64,000 bases of DNA from Bacillota bacterium (lineage in GTDB: Bacteria; Bacillota; UBA994; UBA5500), in the NCBI GenBank assembly GCA_023436245.1, contig JAEZJZ010000113.1, forward strand, positions 1-64,000, read 5' to 3'. The position numbers were made by a program, and so were the translations under genes. Numbering within the stretch: position 1 is the first letter of the stretch; the number at the start of each line of letters is the position of its first letter. The notes under the pieces are model-generated. The model ran no database searches, was not told the origin of the DNA, and was given only the letters and a program-made list of their open reading frames with translations. Positions 35,066-45,442 of the stretch are shown here, in pieces.

Positions 35066-35262
35066 AGATTCTTCGGGCGAAGCCCTCAGAATGACATGGA
35101 GGAGGAGAGGCCCTCAGAATGGCTGGGCCGGGGGCGTCTAGGCCTGATCCACAAGCCCGTGCTAGCGCCGTCGCCCCAATGGGTGTCATTCTGAGCGCAG
35201 CGAAGAATCTGTCCACGTGGCTTCGCCAAAATTCCTCGGGCCAAGGCCCTCAGAACGACAGA
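35066..35262. repeat. cluster of dispersed intergenic repeats
   Basis: AGATTCTTCGGGCGAAGCCC...AGAATGACA at 35066-35096 and its inverted version TGTCATTCTGAGCGCAGCGA...AGAATCT at 35184-35210, plus partial units at 35112 and 35232-35262. The inverted pair could fold into a large stem. The same unit occurs at 28262. Confidence 0.6.
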
Positions 35263-35274
35263 CTGGGAACGCTG

Positions 35275-36366
35275 TTACCGTACCTTCTCCAGGAAATCGA
35301 CCATGATCTGAATGAACTGCTGCGGCTTTTCGTCATGGAAGCCGTGGCCGGAGTCGACCTTGATCAGTTCGTTACCCTCGATCAGGGCGTGGGCCCGCGC
35401 AGCGTCATCGCCGCTCATCGCCGCCAACAGGATGCCGTTCTTGTCATAGCTCCAGTTGGTATGGATCAGCACCGACGGCAGTTTGATGCTGGCCAGCGCT
35501 GCGGCGTGGTCAAAGCCGGCATTCCACGAGCAGTCGTAGAATGTGTCGCCGAACCTTGGATCATATTCGTCCATGTGCAGCAGCAGCGTGTTGATTGATG
35601 GCGGCAGGAAGAAGAACTGCAGCGGCTGCCCAGGGTGCTTTGCCCGATAGGAAGCGGCGTACTTAAGCAAAGGTTCCCGACCACCACCAAAGTAGCTTAC
35701 CCAGAGGCTGTTCTCCAGATAGTGCAGCGTGTAGTCGGTCTGTTCAGTCTGCTGCAGGAACGCATGCGCCGGTCGGAAGCTGTCCACCCAAGCAAAAGTC
35801 TGCTCCGCTCGGTCTGACAGCGTGGTGAAGAAGGGGGGATCCTCCAGCACAACTCCCCGCACGTTCTTGGGCGAGTTGGCCGCAAGCCAAGCTGTGAGCA
35901 GCCCACCGGAAGAATGTCCGGAGACGACTGCCGGTTCGCCAATCACCTGCTCAATGAACCAGGCGAAGTCTTCGCCCATTGCCCGGGCACTGTACTTGGC
36001 CGGGTCGTGGCTCGAGCTGCCATGCCCATGGCAATCCACCGCATATATATGGTAGTGTTCCGATAGCTCTGGCAAAACCTTGGCGTAGTTCTCCCAAGCG
36101 GTGCCCTGCCCGTGAATCAGAAGCAGGGGAGGACCACCAGCTGGGCCTTCAGCATAGTTCAGCACAGTGCCATCCGGCAGTGTTACCTGTTGTTCTCGAA
36201 AACCAGCAGACATCGTGCGGCGCAGTGGTGCCTGGTAGTAGTGCAGGTTATTGTAAACATAGCGTCCACCGACGACCAACAGCGCAAACAGCACCACGCC
36301 CAAAGCAATCAGCATGATCCGCCAGATCCCCTTCCTCGCTGTCCTCTCACTGGTCATTCTCGCCAA
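35275..36366 (-). CDS. membrane-anchored alpha/beta hydrolase
   Basis: 363 residues. An N-terminal membrane anchor (LIALGVVLFALLVVGGRYV) is followed by an alpha/beta hydrolase domain facing outside. Oxyanion strand LLLIHGQG, nucleophile elbow GHSSG (Ser152), and a C-terminal DSGHGF with the likely catalytic histidine. Substrate unknown. The start TTG 36366 is three bases after the AbrB-type gene's stop; ATG 36357 is an alternative. Operon with the AbrB-type regulator. Confidence 0.88.
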   Translation of the reverse strand: MARMTSERTARKGIWRIMLIALGVVLFALLVVGGRYVYNNLHYYQAPLRRTMSAGFREQQVTLPDGTVLNYAEGPAGGPPLLLIHGQGTAWENYAKVLPELSEHYHIYAVDCHGHGSSSHDPAKYSARAMGEDFAWFIEQVIGEPAVVSGHSSGGLLTAWLAANSPKNVRGVVLEDPPFFTTLSDRAEQTFAWVDSFRPAHAFLQQTEQTDYTLHYLENSLWVSYFGGGREPLLKYAASYRAKHPGQPLQFFFLPPSINTLLLHMDEYDPRFGDTFYDCSWNAGFDHAAALASIKLPSVLIHTNWSYDKNGILLAAMSGDDAARAHALIEGNELIKVDSGHGFHDEKPQQFIQIMVDFLEKVR

Positions 36367-36368
36367 TT

Positions 36369-36593
36369 CTACTCGCCCTCTTCCTCGATGCCCTGGGACT
36401 TCAGTACGGCTGCCGTCAGATCCGCAAACACATCACTCTTCACAATGGCCATTCCCCGCGCCTCATCTCCCAGCAACAGGACCGTGTCTCCCGGCTGGAT
36501 GCCGAAGATCTCCCGCGCCTCCTTGGGAATAACGATTTGGCCCTTTTCGCCAACCTTTGCCGTCCAAGCGTGTTTGCCTTTCGGATGCTTCAT
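36369..36593 (-). CDS. AbrB/SpoVT-type transcription regulator
   Basis: 74 residues with a swapped-hairpin AbrB domain: WTAKVGEKGQIVIPKEAREI and FGIQPGDTVLLLGD. ATG start with AGAGGAGG upstream. It is directly followed by the anchored hydrolase, which it may control, or the pair may be antitoxin-like in origin (no toxin is adjacent). Confidence 0.88.
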   Translation of the reverse strand: MKHPKGKHAWTAKVGEKGQIVIPKEAREIFGIQPGDTVLLLGDEARGMAIVKSDVFADLTAAVLKSQGIEEEGE

Positions 36594-37441
36594 ATGCTAC
36601 CTCCTCTGTAAGAATAGTATCCAAAGTATGACTTGTATAACCAGTATTACCGAGGGACAGCAGATTGTCAAGAAGTTCAGTCTACCGAGAAAACGGGCAG
36701 GACAGTTCACAGCTGTTTAATTGCCCTTGCCACCCCCTCACTGTCAATCGCACTTCACCTGACAGCCTGGCACTGTCAATACAGCAATGGATGCAATTTG
36801 CCAGGCCCGGTGCATCTCCGAACGAACCTGCTCTCTTCTCCGGTCGGCTCACTGGTTCATCAGTAGGCCTTTTGCTCAGCTGAGTTGAGGTGACAGGTGT
36901 GCAGGTCTCAATCGCATCTGTCGGCAACCACCGGTGCCCTCAGTTGATTTTGCAGTCGGAGCCTTCGCGAGGAAGATGAGATAGAACACTGATAGCCCGC
37001 AGGAAAAATTGCCCGGCAGGCGTCCATTGAACGTTCGGGCTGAACGTTCAATGGGCGCCTGCCGGGATGTTCAACGGGCCATCACGCGGCCAGACCCACA
37101 GGGAACTGGAGAAGTTAATCGCCTTGTCGCTTATGCCTATAGGAGAAATGCCCGGCGGCGCACTATGGCCTGGAACTCGCCCCAAGAGCAAAGATGCGGT
37201 CTGCTCTTGTTCCATTACGGCTCATTGCTTCGGGTTTGATATGTTTGGATTAATAGGAATTGCGCTATCCACAGGGAGGAATGTGTTGATTGGTGTAGAA
37301 TGATGCAATTATGAGTCTAGAAATGGCGATTAGTGCCAAGTCCAAATGTAACAAGATGGAAGCCGAGCGGCCTCAAGCTGTGTCTGGGTTCGCGAGCCCC
37401 ACGGGTAGCAGCAAGACGAGCGAAGTAGGGGGAGTAGAGAA
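36594..37441. other. long non-coding stretch before the SLH gene
   Basis: About 850 bases with no supported gene. A 25-base, almost perfect hairpin sits at 37012-37066. I looked for c-di-GMP and cobalamin riboswitch blocks before the surface-protein gene and did not find them. The gene's ribosome binding site (AGTAGGGGGAG) is normal. Confidence 0.5.
37012..37066. repeat. 25-bp inverted repeat
   Basis: Arms of 25 bases (CCCGGCAGGCGTCC...GAACGTTC and its complement) with one G-T pair and a five-base loop. There is no T-run. Each arm ends in the palindrome GAACGTTC. Confidence 0.65.
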
Positions 37442-40400
37442 ATGAAGCAGAGGATAGGGTGGCTGATTCTGATCGTCTGTCTGGTAACGGCGTTTTCATT
37501 TACGGGCGGTCAGGTAGTGTCTGCCGCAGACGGCGATACGGTGAGCTTGGTTCCGCTCTTCACAGACGGGACGAAGCGCGCAGATTACGATGTCACTGAC
37601 GGTGGTGGCCAAGTTCTTGCCAACGGGTTTGTGGCGGGGCAGGCATACACGCTCACCGTGAACATGACCGCCGCGTCCCTGACAGAGCCGCGTCTGGCGA
37701 TCACCATTCCAGCCCACTACGAGTTGGTTTTCTACACGCCGGCCAACAACGCAACCATTGCGCCGTACATGGCCGCCAAGGGGGTCACCAACACGGTTGA
37801 TGGTGACGGGAAGCGCAAATTGACCTACTGGTTCAAAGACAACACCACCGCGGTGGGTTTCACAGTCACGCTCCGCCCTACCTTGAAGCTGATCGACGGC
37901 GAGATATACAACGTCACGGCTGAACTGTATGGCAATGGGGACGAGGCCGCCCAGGCGACCGCTTCCTCATCGGTCCGGGTCTTTAACCCTGCCGTTCATC
38001 TTGGCGCTTTTTGGAGCAATGGCGGTTACTCGCAGCTTACATTTGTTCTGAATGATCCGATCCAGCCGGTGGCGTTGGGTGGTTACGTTTACGACTACCA
38101 TCATGGCCGCCATGCCCATCACTCCATGCAGGTTGTGCTTCCGCTGCCGGTTGCTGCCACCCCTGGCTATTACAATGCGGAGACGTTCACGCCACTGCTC
38201 GCTGGCGAGTCACGTGAGATCGTCGTCAATAGCGTTGTCGCCGGGGCGGTGACATACCTGGAGAGCTATGCGTCCACCGACGCCAACGGGAACGACATCA
38301 CCATTCCGAAGGTGTTGCTTTGCGCATTGAACAACAATCATCCACTTACCCAGGGCACAGCCAGTTCTTTGTCGTTCAACGGACTGGGTGGCCTGTATTT
38401 GCAGTTTCCGGAGTCGACCACCACTACCGACGGCAATAAGTCCTATCAGTCAACCTATACCGCGCAGGTAAGCGCCAAGACTGACGAGAGCAGTGACTAC
38501 ATCATGTTGCTGGATCACGCCAACGGGTACTCACTATACTACGTGTACCAGGAGTACAACATCTCTAACTTCTTCTATCAGCAGCTTAGAGTTGGTTACG
38601 ACCAATACGGCTCCGGCAGCTACTTGCTGCCGCTGGAAGAGAACCAGTACATACAGAACCGTTTCTACAACACGACGGGCTACGCCGTCGAAAATATCGC
38701 CACAGAGTATTCTTTTGATCAACCACTGTACGCACACAAGCTGGTCTTCAGCCTCTCTTCGTCAGCGGACAGCAGCTTGCCATCCGCTGCGAGCGTGGTT
38801 TACAAAACCAAGCACGGAGGCGAGGTAGAGTACTCTGCATCCATGTCTCCAGAGGACAACGTGCTCCAGCTCAGTGACCTGACGGATGCGTTCACGCACC
38901 TGCAGGTTGTTTATGACAAGCTTGGGCATTCCACCGGCGTCATGACCTTGCTGCAGGTGTATGTGGTAAACCGGGAGGGTCTAGACACAGGTACCTACGA
39001 TGGTCGGGCGCAGGTTATTTCGGCCACCTGCCCGACTGAGCTCGTGGGCACCGGCACCATAGGGGCGCAGACGCGGCAAGACCAGAGACTCCTTACTCGG
39101 ACCTATTTCGAGAGCGCTTATCCCTACCTCTCTTTAGATAGGGCCACCCTGAACAAAGGCGAATCGTTTTCAGTCCAGGTTTATCCGACGTATGCGCTTC
39201 CGCAGCAACTGACCGATCTCAATATCTACATCCTGATGCCGTCGGAGTTTGTCTACTCGCGTTTAGCGTTGGCCAGCGGTTATTCTGGGGGGACTCCGGT
39301 GCATAGCACCCGCCCGCTGACGGTGTCACCGGATGCCGCCACGGCTCAAGTCCCAGCAGGCGACTACACTGTGCACACCTTCACCTTTCCTGGAACCTTC
39401 AAGTCCAGCACCACTGCCCACCGGTTCTACTTTGAAGTAGGGCCCCTAGTGGATACTGCTACTGCTCGCACCGACGTCTACTTGCCGGCAGCAGTGGCCT
39501 TGAGCCAGTCCAACGACATGTTCCGCTACTCAACCGCCAGTAACTACCGAATGCAGGACATCTGGGACCTGGATGGAGATGAGGATAACACTGAGTCGTT
39601 GACCACCTCCACTCAGAGGCCCAAAGTGACCATCAATGCGGCCAGCGCGCTCTCCGCCAAGAGCTACCTGGCAACCAGCTATACACCGGGTACAGAAGCG
39701 GCTACCCAAAGCTACCAATACAATTCCACTGGCTCGTACAAGTTCATTCTGTATAACGGTCTGGCCAGTGGCAACAATGCCTCCGATGTCAGCATCGACA
39801 TTTCCGTGCCCAGGGACAACGGCAGTGTCACCCATGACAGCACCACTTGTACCTCTTCCTGGAATGCCGTCCTGACCGGGGCACCCATCTTCGCCGACAG
39901 CAGCGGCTTCCTAACCGGAGCGACAGCCAGCTACAGCATGGATGGCGGTGCCACTTACAGCACTGACGACCCCGCCGACTGGAACGCGGTGACCAATGTG
40001 CGCATCGTCAGTGCACCGGGGCAATCCCTGGCGGACGGCGAGAACGTGATTGTAACCCTGCCTTTCCGGGCAGGTTTTGAGGACGATATTAATCTCAGTT
40101 CTAAGGCGTACTTCGGCAACACCATGCAGTACAAGCTGACCTCCTCGGGCAGTTTGATCAATGCGATCAGCATTCCGCCGGTGGTGATGCAGCCTGCCAA
40201 CGTCGCCATTTCTGGCGCAGTCTATCAGGATCTGAACGGCAACCTGACAAAAGACTCTGTCGAGAATGGCAACGGCACCTCCTATCCGGTGAAGCTGTAC
40301 AAGCTTGCGCCCGACGGTGCGGAGACACTGGTCACATCCACCTACAGTAACGCCAGCACCGGAACTTACTCGTTTAGCGTGCTGCACCCGGGAGACTACC

Positions 40401-43400
40401 GGATCAGGGTGACCAAGAGCGCGGCCAACCAGTACTTCCCTTTGGGCACCGACGACAGCTTTGCCGATGATGGCACGAGCACTTTGAACATTTCCGGGGG
40501 GGTTACCGGACTAAGTGACCTCAATCTCGGTATCCTGATTCCACGCACCCTGACCCTGAACATGAGCAGCGCGAAGGTGGTGGACGGCACGCCGCAGCAG
40601 ATAGTGCCCTCGGTTTCGTCACCGCTGACCGAGTTGGAAGCAGTGACTTATGCATCGAGCGACCCGGCCGTGGTCGCGGTTGCGGCGGACGGCACCCTGA
40701 CCTACGTAGCCGATGGCAGCGTCACCATCACTGTCTCGGTACCGCAACTGCCGGCAGTTGTCGCCGCGCAAGGCGCCGAAGCCAGCGACAGCGTCACTGC
40801 CACCGTCTCAGTTGTCAGTCAGGATGACACCTGTACTATCAGCAATGATCCCTATATCGGCAGCACGCCGTCGGCGACTAAGGCCGAAGCCATCAACACG
40901 GCCAGCGGCACATATCCCTACTCGCAGACCTTCTATTACTTCTTCAACCGGAGCGGGTACTGTAACGCTGCCGGGCACACCTACGCCGAGGCAGTCACCT
41001 GGTCGATCAGTCCGACCGGCACAACCGCCCCAGGAGCGTCGATTACCCAAAACGGAGCAAATGTCACCGTGAGCGCCACCGGCGTCGGCACAGTGGTGCT
41101 GATGGCCGAGGAGACGGATGATCACAAGGCTGCCACGCCGCTGTCGCTGACCGTGACCATCGGCAAGGCCAACATCGCCGGCATCAGCTTCAGCGACCTG
41201 CGCGTAACGTACGATGGCAACCCCCATGGGATCACCATCGGCGGCACCCTGCCGGATGGGGCTACTGTCAGCTACAGCAGCAATACTGGAGTGAATGCCG
41301 GGGAGTACAATGCCACCGCCACCATCAGCGGTGGAGCCAACTACAACGACTTGACGCTGAATGCCACTTTAACCATCGATAAGGCGAACATCGCCGGGGT
41401 GAGCTTCAGCAGTCTGACCGTGCCCTATGACGGTACAGCAAAAACGCTGTTGCTGACCGGCGCTCCGCCTGTTGGAACCAGTGCGGCGTATACCAACAAC
41501 AGCGCTACTAGCGCTGGGACCTATTCTGCCAGCGTGACCATCGATGGCGGAGTCAACTACAACAGCAGAACCCTGAACGCCACCCTGGTGATCAGCAAAG
41601 TGCAATTGACGGCCACCGTAGGCAACTACAGCCGGGTTTACGGAGAGCTCAACCCAGCGTTCACAGTGTCAGTGAGCGGTTTCGTCAACGGAGAAACAGC
41701 CGCAACCGCTGCCGGGTACACTGCTCCTACAGCAGGTACCACCGCCACTGCCGCTACTGGAGTTGGCACAGCCGTCATCACCCTCAGCGGCGGGGCTGCG
41801 ACCAACTATACGTTCAACACTGCCGACACCGGGCTCTTGAGCATCCAGCCCAAAGCCCTGACCATCACGGCAGACGATCTCGGCAAGACCTATGGCTCCG
41901 GCCATGCCTTTGCCGGCACGGAGTTGACCTCTGTCGGCTTGGTGAATGGCGATCGCGTCACGTCCGCCAACATCGGCAGCACGGGAGCACCGAGTGGCGC
42001 AACCGTGGGCAGTTACGACATCAACATCAACAGTGCCGTCGGCACAGGTCTGGGCAACTACACCATCACCTACGTCAAGGGTGCACTGACGGTGGGCCAG
42101 AAGGCGATCACCGTGACCGCCAATAACCGCAGCAAGACTTACGGTGAGACACTGGCACTCGGCGTCGCCCAGTTCAGCACTGCTACCGGCGCGCTCGTGG
42201 GAAGCGACTCGATTACCGGCGTTACTCTGATCAGCGACGGGGCAGGCGGAACGGCGAATGCCGGCAGCTATGACATCATACCCAGCACAGCCGTCGGCAC
42301 CGGCCTCAGCAACTACACCATCAGCTACGCCAAGGGCACACTGAATGTGAGCCCCAAGGCCCTGACCATCACTGCGCATAGCGCCAGCAAGACTTACGGC
42401 GATGCGCTTACCTTCACTGGCAGCGAGTTCACAGCGAGCGGGTTGGTGAATGGCGACCAAGTCACCTCGGTTACCCTGACCAGCGCCGGAGCAGCCGCAA
42501 CAGCGCCAGCCGGCAGCCATGATATCCTGCCGAGCGCGGCCGTTGGCCCAAGGCTAGATAACTACAGCATTAGCTACACCAAGGGCACGCTGAATGTGGG
42601 CGCCAAGGACCTGACTATCACAGCCAATAGCGCAAGCAAGACCTACGGCGACGTAATCGTCTTCAATGGTAGCGAGTTCGCAACCAGTGGGTTGGCGAAT
42701 GAGGACGATGTCGTCTCTGTCACCCTGACCAGCGCCGGAGCAGCCGCAACCGCGGCGGCGGGTGAGCACAACATCACCCCCAGCGCAGCAGTCGGCACCA
42801 GCCTGGAAAATTACAGCATCAGCTACGTCAAGGGCGTGCTCACCGTGGGCAAGAAGTCGATCACGGTGACTGCAGATAGTCGAAGCAAGACCTATGGTGA
42901 AGAATTGGCGCTAGGCACCAGCGAGTTCAGCACCGCCGCCGGCGCTTTGGTGGGGAGTGACACCATCACCGGCGTCACCCTGACCAGCGCTGGCGCGGGC
43001 AGTGCCGCAGCTGTCGGGAACTACGAGGTGATGCCCAGTGCCGCGATTGGTACGGGCCTAGACAACTATCAGGTTAGCTATGTTGCGGGTGAGTTGAGCG
43101 TGGGCAAGCAGACACTGAACATCACGGTCAGCCCGTACCAGAGCAAAGTCTACGGTCAACCCGATCCTGCACTCACATACCTCGCATCCGGCTTCACTAA
43201 TGGTCAAGACGAGTCCATTCTCACGGGAGCGCTCACGCGAGTGGCTGGCGAGAATGTCGGCAGCTACGCCATAGAGCAGGCGACACTCTCGGCCGGCGAC
43301 AACTACAGCATCAACTTCACCGGTGCCAACTTTGCCATTACCAAGGCTCCGCTGACTGTGACCGCAGACGACAAGTCGAAAGTGTACGGTGCGGAAGACC

Positions 43401-45133
43401 CTGTACCGACTTACACCCCGAGCGGCGCTCTCTATCACGGAGACGAGTATGACGTGATCAGCGGCGTGACCATGAACGCACCGACTGGCGCAAGAGTGGA
43501 TGTGGGGGAACACGAGATCGCGATCAGTGGCGGCGAAGCTGCCAACTACTCGGTGACCCACGTCGCCGGCAAGCTGCAGGTTACGCCGAAAACAATCACT
43601 GCGGTTGATATTGCGGCAGCTTCCAAGTATTACGATGGCACCAGCAAGGCCACCCTGGTCACCAATCGGGCTACGCTGGAGGGAGTTTTGCCGGAAGACG
43701 ACGTCACCTTGGACGCAACCGCTGCCGTCGGCACCTTCGATGACGCACGGCTGGGTATTGGCAAGGTGGTGTCCGTCACCGGATTGGCTCTGACTGGAGA
43801 CGATGCCGGCAACTACGTTCTAGCTACATACACAACCACAGCCAGCATTGTGGAAGAAGAGGACGAGCAGAAGCCACCTGTGAGCGGAGTGGAGATCATC
43901 GTCAACGGTGAGCGGCATGATGCGGCCACCGCCAGCACCACCATCGAAGAGGGCAGAACAGTGACCACGGTAGTGGTTGACCCGGGCAAGCTGAGCGCCA
44001 GATTGGAAGCTGAGGGTGAGCGTGCCGTCGTCACCATCCCAGTGAACACCGGGGCGGAACGGGTGGTGGGCGAGCTGACCGGGCAGATGGTCAAGGAGAT
44101 GGAACAGGCAGTGGCAACCGTGCAGGTGGCCACCGAGCGGGCTGTCTACACCCTGCCAGCTGAGCAGATTAACATCGACGCGGTGGCTGATCAACTGGGT
44201 GAGGCCGTCAGTCTACGGGACGTGAAGGTGCAGGTGCAGATCGCCGAGCCCAGCCCAGAGACCGTGCGGGTGGTGGAGGACCAGATGAACCGCGGCAACT
44301 ACCTGCTGGTTGTGCCGCCGGTGGAATTCTCCATCACCTGCACCTATGGCGACCAGACAGTTGAGGTGAGCCGCTTCAACGCCTACGTTGAACGCCAAAT
44401 CGCCATTCCATCAGGGGTGGAGCCAAGCCGAGTGACCACCGCGGTGGTGGTGGAAGCGGATGGCACACTGCGCCACGTTCCCACCAAAGTGATCGTGGTG
44501 GACGGCAAGTATTACGCCCAGGTGAACAGCCTGACCAACAGCACCTACACCGTGATCTGGAATCCGCTCACCTACCAGGACATGGTCGGCCATTGGGCCA
44601 AGGGAGCGGTGGAGGACATGGGCTCCCGTCTGGTGATGACCGGTGACAGCGCAGAGGTGTTCGGCGCCAGGCGCGACATTACTCGCGGTGAGTTTGCCAT
44701 CACCATCGTCAAGGCGCTCGGTTTGCAGCCGATGAATGGCGAGAGCCTGTTCGCGGATGTGGCCGCAGACGGCGAGTTATCCGGATACGCATTGACTGCC
44801 GTGCAGTACGGGTTGATGGGCGGTCTGCCCGGTGGCATCTTCGGGCCGAATCAATCGATTACTCGCGAAGAGGCCATGTCCATCGTGGTGGCTGCCATGC
44901 GAGTATCGGGTGTGCAGAACCAGCTGCAACCTGAAGAAGTCGAGGCGTTGCTGGTCGGTTACGCCGACGCCGCTCAGGTCAGCTTCTGGGCGCGCAATGT
45001 GGTGGCGGACTGCCTGCAGTCCGGCCTGATCGGCGGCAGACCCGGTAAGCTGATCGCTCCCAAAGACAACCTCACTCGGGCGGAAGCAGCCGCCATCGTG
45101 CAGCGCCTGCTGCGCCGGGCCGGGCTGATCTAG
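37442..45133 (+). CDS. giant SLH-domain surface protein with MBG/YDG repeats
   Basis: Exported cell-surface protein of 2563 residues. Signal peptide 1-29 (cut near VSAADG). Residues about 30-920 are beta-rich adhesin-like sequence. Then an SdrD-type B repeat (about 921-1030, SGAVYQDLNGNLTKD), a BIG2-like Ig domain (about 1033-1125), and a run of MBG-type domains from about 1240 to 2045, with repeated cores such as LTITA..SKTYGD and GLDNYSISYTKGTL. A YDG domain (about 2050-2138, SKYYDGTSKATL) and an acidic linker follow. Three S-layer homology domains end the protein (about 2377, 2433, 2507 onward), which should bind wall polysaccharide. A hairpin terminator follows. Confidence 0.93.
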   Translation: MKQRIGWLILIVCLVTAFSFTGGQVVSAADGDTVSLVPLFTDGTKRADYDVTDGGGQVLANGFVAGQAYTLTVNMTAASLTEPRLAITIPAHYELVFYTPANNATIAPYMAAKGVTNTVDGDGKRKLTYWFKDNTTAVGFTVTLRPTLKLIDGEIYNVTAELYGNGDEAAQATASSSVRVFNPAVHLGAFWSNGGYSQLTFVLNDPIQPVALGGYVYDYHHGRHAHHSMQVVLPLPVAATPGYYNAETFTPLLAGESREIVVNSVVAGAVTYLESYASTDANGNDITIPKVLLCALNNNHPLTQGTASSLSFNGLGGLYLQFPESTTTTDGNKSYQSTYTAQVSAKTDESSDYIMLLDHANGYSLYYVYQEYNISNFFYQQLRVGYDQYGSGSYLLPLEENQYIQNRFYNTTGYAVENIATEYSFDQPLYAHKLVFSLSSSADSSLPSAASVVYKTKHGGEVEYSASMSPEDNVLQLSDLTDAFTHLQVVYDKLGHSTGVMTLLQVYVVNREGLDTGTYDGRAQVISATCPTELVGTGTIGAQTRQDQRLLTRTYFESAYPYLSLDRATLNKGESFSVQVYPTYALPQQLTDLNIYILMPSEFVYSRLALASGYSGGTPVHSTRPLTVSPDAATAQVPAGDYTVHTFTFPGTFKSSTTAHRFYFEVGPLVDTATARTDVYLPAAVALSQSNDMFRYSTASNYRMQDIWDLDGDEDNTESLTTSTQRPKVTINAASALSAKSYLATSYTPGTEAATQSYQYNSTGSYKFILYNGLASGNNASDVSIDISVPRDNGSVTHDSTTCTSSWNAVLTGAPIFADSSGFLTGATASYSMDGGATYSTDDPADWNAVTNVRIVSAPGQSLADGENVIVTLPFRAGFEDDINLSSKAYFGNTMQYKLTSSGSLINAISIPPVVMQPANVAISGAVYQDLNGNLTKDSVENGNGTSYPVKLYKLAPDGAETLVTSTYSNASTGTYSFSVLHPGDYRIRVTKSAANQYFPLGTDDSFADDGTSTLNISGGVTGLSDLNLGILIPRTLTLNMSSAKVVDGTPQQIVPSVSSPLTELEAVTYASSDPAVVAVAADGTLTYVADGSVTITVSVPQLPAVVAAQGAEASDSVTATVSVVSQDDTCTISNDPYIGSTPSATKAEAINTASGTYPYSQTFYYFFNRSGYCNAAGHTYAEAVTWSISPTGTTAPGASITQNGANVTVSATGVGTVVLMAEETDDHKAATPLSLTVTIGKANIAGISFSDLRVTYDGNPHGITIGGTLPDGATVSYSSNTGVNAGEYNATATISGGANYNDLTLNATLTIDKANIAGVSFSSLTVPYDGTAKTLLLTGAPPVGTSAAYTNNSATSAGTYSASVTIDGGVNYNSRTLNATLVISKVQLTATVGNYSRVYGELNPAFTVSVSGFVNGETAATAAGYTAPTAGTTATAATGVGTAVITLSGGAATNYTFNTADTGLLSIQPKALTITADDLGKTYGSGHAFAGTELTSVGLVNGDRVTSANIGSTGAPSGATVGSYDININSAVGTGLGNYTITYVKGALTVGQKAITVTANNRSKTYGETLALGVAQFSTATGALVGSDSITGVTLISDGAGGTANAGSYDIIPSTAVGTGLSNYTISYAKGTLNVSPKALTITAHSASKTYGDALTFTGSEFTASGLVNGDQVTSVTLTSAGAAATAPAGSHDILPSAAVGPRLDNYSISYTKGTLNVGAKDLTITANSASKTYGDVIVFNGSEFATSGLANEDDVVSVTLTSAGAAATAAAGEHNITPSAAVGTSLENYSISYVKGVLTVGKKSITVTADSRSKTYGEELALGTSEFSTAAGALVGSDTITGVTLTSAGAGSAAAVGNYEVMPSAAIGTGLDNYQVSYVAGELSVGKQTLNITVSPYQSKVYGQPDPALTYLASGFTNGQDESILTGALTRVAGENVGSYAIEQATLSAGDNYSINFTGANFAITKAPLTVTADDKSKVYGAEDPVPTYTPSGALYHGDEYDVISGVTMNAPTGARVDVGEHEIAISGGEAANYSVTHVAGKLQVTPKTITAVDIAAASKYYDGTSKATLVTNRATLEGVLPEDDVTLDATAAVGTFDDARLGIGKVVSVTGLALTGDDAGNYVLATYTTTASIVEEEDEQKPPVSGVEIIVNGERHDAATASTTIEEGRTVTTVVVDPGKLSARLEAEGERAVVTIPVNTGAERVVGELTGQMVKEMEQAVATVQVATERAVYTLPAEQINIDAVADQLGEAVSLRDVKVQVQIAEPSPETVRVVEDQMNRGNYLLVVPPVEFSITCTYGDQTVEVSRFNAYVERQIAIPSGVEPSRVTTAVVVEADGTLRHVPTKVIVVDGKYYAQVNSLTNSTYTVIWNPLTYQDMVGHWAKGAVEDMGSRLVMTGDSAEVFGARRDITRGEFAITIVKALGLQPMNGESLFADVAADGELSGYALTAVQYGLMGGLPGGIFGPNQSITREEAMSIVVAAMRVSGVQNQLQPEEVEALLVGYADAAQVSFWARNVVADCLQSGLIGGRPGKLIAPKDNLTRAEAAAIVQRLLRRAGLI
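41865..43110 (+). repeat. tandem MBG-coding repeats
   Basis: Successive units of about 240 bases code the pattern TITA/TVTA-(A/S)-SKTYG-...-GLxNYxISYxKGxL. At least five units are obvious. Nucleotide similarity between neighbours is high (for example CTGACCAGCGCCGGAGCAGC recurs), so recent duplication or recombination between units is likely. Confidence 0.75.
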
Positions 45134-45146
45134 TTCACGGACAGAA

Positions 45147-45191
45147 GACGGGAAGCCAGCTCCTCGCGGAGTTGACTTCCCGTTTGCATTT
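45147..45191 (+). terminator. terminator of the SLH gene
   Basis: GACGGGAAGCCAGCTCC pairs with GGAGTTGACTTCCCGT, followed by TTGCATTT. A near-identical hairpin starts at 47580. Confidence 0.6.
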
Positions 45192-45400
45192 GCGCAACTG
45201 CGTCGCACTCAGACAAGTCGAGGCCATTTTGTCAGCCTGAACCTGCTGGCATGCAATACAATGAACATGGACTCCCGCGCTCTGTCCCATTTGGCCAATC
45301 GTTTGCGTATAACTACCTGCGTTCCAGAGGATGCGACATTCCCGAGCACCTGCAAAGGAGAGATGTGCATAAAAGACAAGCAAGAAGCGGAGGAGATTGC
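45192..45400 (+). pseudogene. remnant of a duplicated kinase gene and its leader
   Basis: 45147-45275 is about 80 percent like 47580-47708, the leader of the kinase gene at 47760. It is joined directly to 45296-45350, which matches an internal part of that gene (48394-48450; FAYNYLRSRGCDIPEHL versus FEYSYLRSTGCAIPEQL). The intervening coding region is missing and the frame soon ends. I infer a duplicated kinase gene that decayed by internal deletion. Confidence 0.7.
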
Positions 45401-45442
45401 CACCAACAGGGTACAGCCTTTGGCCCCGTAGGGGCGGCGGGA

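Noticed and set aside
37195..37441. Search for a c-di-GMP or cobalamin riboswitch before the SLH gene
   Set aside because: Conserved core blocks of these aptamers are not present.
41669..42520. Minus-strand frame opposite the MBG repeats
   Set aside because: Repeat-driven antisense shadow; no start signal.
41865..43110. Direct repeats considered as a CRISPR array
   Set aside because: Repeats are about 240 bases, in frame and protein-coding; no short repeat-spacer pattern.
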